Below are positions 62,244 through 64,000 of a stretch of 64,000 bases of DNA, piece by piece (positions within the stretch are counted from its first letter, which is position 1; every line of letters begins with the position of its first letter). This stretch comes from Streptomyces paludis (GTDB taxonomy: Bacteria > Actinomycetota > Actinomycetes > Streptomycetales > Streptomycetaceae): the NCBI RefSeq assembly GCF_003344965.1, contig NZ_CP031194.1, positions 4,774,001 to 4,838,000 on the forward strand, read 5' to 3'. Under the pieces are notes generated by a model. That model was given only the letters and a program-made list of their open reading frames with translations, did not search any database and was not told the DNA's origin. A program made the translations under genes and the position numbers.

Positions 62244-63656
62244 TCAGGCCGGGCGGACGCTGCCGAAGATCGGCAGGTAGTAGATCGATTCCTCGCGGAC
62301 GTTCGCGCCCATCTTGGGCGCGTGGATCATCATGCCGTCGCCGATGTAGATGCCCGCGTGGCTGACATCGTCGTAGAAGAAGACGATGTCACCGGGGAGG
62401 AGATCGTCCGTCGCGACCCGGGTGCCGGTCGCGACCTGGTCCCAGGTCGTGCGCGGCAGCTCGACGCCGGCCACCCGCCAGGCGGCCTGGGTCAGGCCCG
62501 AGCTGTCGTACGAACTGGGGCCCGAGGCGCCCCACACGTACGGCTTGCCTATCTGGGCGCGGGCGAAGGCGAGAACCTTCGCGGCCTTGGTGGCGTAGCT
62601 GACGGCGGGCGCGGCGGCCGTACCCGTACCTGCTGCTGGAGCAGTGGCCGCAGCCGCGTTCGCGCCCGGAACCGGACCGGCGGCGGTGAGCGCCCCCGGG
62701 TCCATGTCCATGCCCTGGTCCGCGTCCGTGCCGACGGCCGTGACCCGGCCCGTGACCGCGCCCGGGCCCGCGACGGCGGTGGTGTCCGGCCGGACCAGCA
62801 GCTCCTGGCGCTCCCACTCGGCGGCCTCCGCCGCGGCGCGTGCCTCGGCTTCCGCCTGGGCCTGGGCGCGGGCCTGCACCTGGGCCTCGATCTGGGCCTG
62901 CGCCTGTGCCTGGGCTTGTGCCTGGGCCTGCGTCTCCGCCAGGCGGCGGGCCTCTTCCTCTTCCTGCTCGCGCTCCTGCTGCCGGCGCTCCAGCGCGGCC
63001 AGCCGTGCCTGCTCGCCCGCTGTCGCCTTCGACAGCAGGGCGCGCGCGTCGGCCAGCTTCTTCTGGACGGTCTCCTTGTTGCTCCGCAGGGACGACGGCG
63101 GCGCGTCCTGTGCCTCGGCCGGTACGGCGGGCGTGGCGGGCATGACCGGCATCGCGGGCACAGCGAGAGCGGGCACAGCGGGCATGGCCGGTGCGGTCTG
63201 CGGCACCGGCGGCTGGGTCGGCCGCGGCGGCGCGCTCTGCTGGGGGCGCTCGGCGGTCCGGTCCGCGGTCCGGTCCACGAACGTCAGGGCGGCGGCCGGG
63301 GCGGGGCTGCCCTCCCGGTACTGCGTGGGCGCGTAGGAACTGAGCGTACGGCGGGCCTCGTTCAGCTTGTCCGCGCTCTTGGCGACGTTGTCACGCACCC
63401 GGTCGACGGTGCGCTTCTGCTTCGTCGTACCGGGCTTGGGCTTGCTGAACTGCTGGTTGGCGCCCCCGGCTTGGCGGTACAGGTCGTCGACCTTTTTCTG
63501 TACCTCTTCCACCGAGGGGTTCGGCTCGGCGGGCGCGGCGTCCGCGCTCTGCGTCGACAGCAGCGTGACCGAGGCGATGGCGGCCGTAGTGACCCCGACG
63601 GCGGGGGAGTTGGTGCCTGCGCCGCCACGGTTGCGCGACTTGCGATGCGACGCCAA
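62244..63656 (-). CDS. NlpC/P60-domain protein with catalytic Cys replaced by Ser
   Basis: 470 aa. The TTG at 63656 is chosen: AAGGAG directly abuts an in-frame ATG (63665), too close to start, but is 9 nt from this TTG, giving a start LASHRKSRNR matching the paralogue. Signal peptide, coiled coil (KKVDDLYRQAGGANQQFSK), a long Ala/Gln/Glu helix with AQAQAQAQAQAQIEAQVQARA, a Pro/Val/Ala linker and the NlpC/P60 domain follow. The position aligned with Cys297 of the neighbour is Ser385 (SYDSSGLTQ; codon AGC, one base from TGC); His (VSHAGIYIGDG) and HAP are retained. Peptidase activity is doubtful; it may bind peptidoglycan or regulate the neighbour. A c-di-AMP riboswitch precedes it. Confidence 0.88.
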   Translation of the reverse strand: MASHRKSRNRGGAGTNSPAVGVTTAAIASVTLLSTQSADAAPAEPNPSVEEVQKKVDDLYRQAGGANQQFSKPKPGTTKQKRTVDRVRDNVAKSADKLNEARRTLSSYAPTQYREGSPAPAAALTFVDRTADRTAERPQQSAPPRPTQPPVPQTAPAMPAVPALAVPAMPVMPATPAVPAEAQDAPPSSLRSNKETVQKKLADARALLSKATAGEQARLAALERRQQEREQEEEEARRLAETQAQAQAQAQAQAQIEAQVQARAQAQAEAEARAAAEAAEWERQELLVRPDTTAVAGPGAVTGRVTAVGTDADQGMDMDPGALTAAGPVPGANAAAATAPAAGTGTAAAPAVSYATKAAKVLAFARAQIGKPYVWGASGPSSYDSSGLTQAAWRVAGVELPRTTWDQVATGTRVATDDLLPGDIVFFYDDVSHAGIYIGDGMMIHAPKMGANVREESIYYLPIFGSVRPA

Positions 63657-63665
63657 GGTCGGCAT

Positions 63666-63874
63666 CTCCTTCCGTAGACCGCCTACCGGGTTAGCTGTCG
63701 GGTTCGGGCGGAACGGAAGGCTGCCCTACGGGCCTGGCGTACGGCGGACGTACGGCCCGATTCACCCCGGTGGTGCAGAGTGGGTCCCCGGTTCCGGGCC
63801 TCCTTGGGGGGAGGCCGAATTCGGCGTGGGCCGCCCGCTCGGCGTGGATCGCCAGGGGGAAACGGACTGCCTGA
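63666..63874 (-). promoter_or_regulatory. c-di-AMP riboswitch (ydaO/yuaA type)
   Basis: Read on the minus strand the 3' part contains the conserved blocks GGGGTGAATC (about 63760-63769), AGGGCAGCCTTCCG, CCCGACAGCTAACCCGG and GTAGGCGG, followed by GGAAGGAGA at the ribosome-binding site. These are the hallmark conserved elements of the ydaO/yuaA family, which binds c-di-AMP and switches off cell-wall hydrolase genes in actinobacteria (for example rpfA). The 5' end at about 63874 is set from the promoter; exact boundaries are estimates. Confidence 0.9.
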
Positions 63875-63880
63875 TCGAGC

Positions 63881-63910
63881 ACGCTAGCCAAGTTGTGCTG
63901 CTGATGTGAA
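63881..63910 (-). promoter_or_regulatory. Promoter of the riboswitch-controlled NlpC/P60 gene
   Basis: On the minus strand TTCACA (63905-63910) and TAGCGT (63881-63886) are 18 nt apart; transcription would start near 63874, the 5' edge of the riboswitch. Confidence 0.55.
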
Positions 63911-64000
63911 GGTGGATGGTCGATATGCCCGGAACATTTTCGTGACCATTTGCTGGAGTGAGGTGCGAGGAGCGTCAATCGAGGGTATAGCGTCACGCTC

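Larger units (their letters stand above)
63657..64000. other. Leader and upstream region of the riboswitch-controlled NlpC/P60 gene
   Basis: Holds the c-di-AMP riboswitch and its promoter (listed separately) and, upstream on the minus strand to the window edge, AT-richer sequence ATGCCCGGAACATTTTCGTG with no gene. Confidence 0.5.

Overview
The window is chromosomal DNA of a Streptomyces species. The GC content is very high with strong third-position GC bias, GTG and TTG starts are common, and it carries hallmark loci: bldA (tRNA-Leu reading UUA), whiD, bldM, an ECF sigma factor next to guaB, HrcA/CIRCE-controlled groES-groEL1, a Rex operator at ndh, an LAQTG sortase substrate and a c-di-AMP riboswitch in front of an NlpC/P60 gene. 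I see no insertion sequence, phage gene, CRISPR array or rRNA.

Layout. 1-0.54 kb: a RelE/Phd-type toxin-antitoxin pair cut by the window edge. 0.9-16.4 kb: ndh, a cyclopropane-fatty-acid-synthase-like methyltransferase, a secreted PLD-like protein, a MacB/FtsX-type ABC exporter, bldA, a Bax-inhibitor-1 membrane protein, small hypotheticals, a thiolase, an SGNH hydrolase and cystathionine beta-synthase. 16.7-22.1 kb: membrane proteins (including a two-helix K+ channel and a pair of tandem paralogues), a Cys/His-rich anchored protein, a THUMP-like-domain methyltransferase and a polysaccharide deacetylase. 22.2-31.3 kb: groES-groEL1, SDR, MOSC, whiD and bldM (divergent), the ECF sigma gene, guaB and guaB3; this order resembles the Mycobacterium groES-groEL1-whiB3-sigD-guaB2-guaB3 locus. 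31.3-46.3 kb: a sugar-nucleotide dehydrogenase lacking its catalytic Cys, glpD, three related receptor Ser/Thr kinases (the middle one a pseudokinase with a huge activation-segment insertion), succinate-semialdehyde dehydrogenase and a GMC oxidoreductase. 46.3-57 kb: LAQTG surface protein, chorismate mutase with a candidate attenuator leader peptide, guaA, Uma2-like protein, membrane proteins and a PspC/LiaF-like, histidine kinase and response regulator module. 57-64 kb: Tat-exported GH2 glycosidase, secreted small protein and two NlpC/P60 proteins.

Functional themes. Developmental control is dense: bldA, whiD and bldM lie here, and the GH2 gene and one NlpC/P60 gene each contain an in-frame TTA codon, so they should need bldA. 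Guanine nucleotide synthesis (guaB, guaB3, guaA), redox/respiration (ndh with a Rex site) and envelope biology (deacetylase, NlpC/P60 pair, LAQTG protein, kinases, PspC module) make up much of the rest. The two NlpC/P60 paralogues are regulated differently: one carries a TTA codon and the intact Cys; the other has a c-di-AMP riboswitch and Ser in place of the catalytic Cys.
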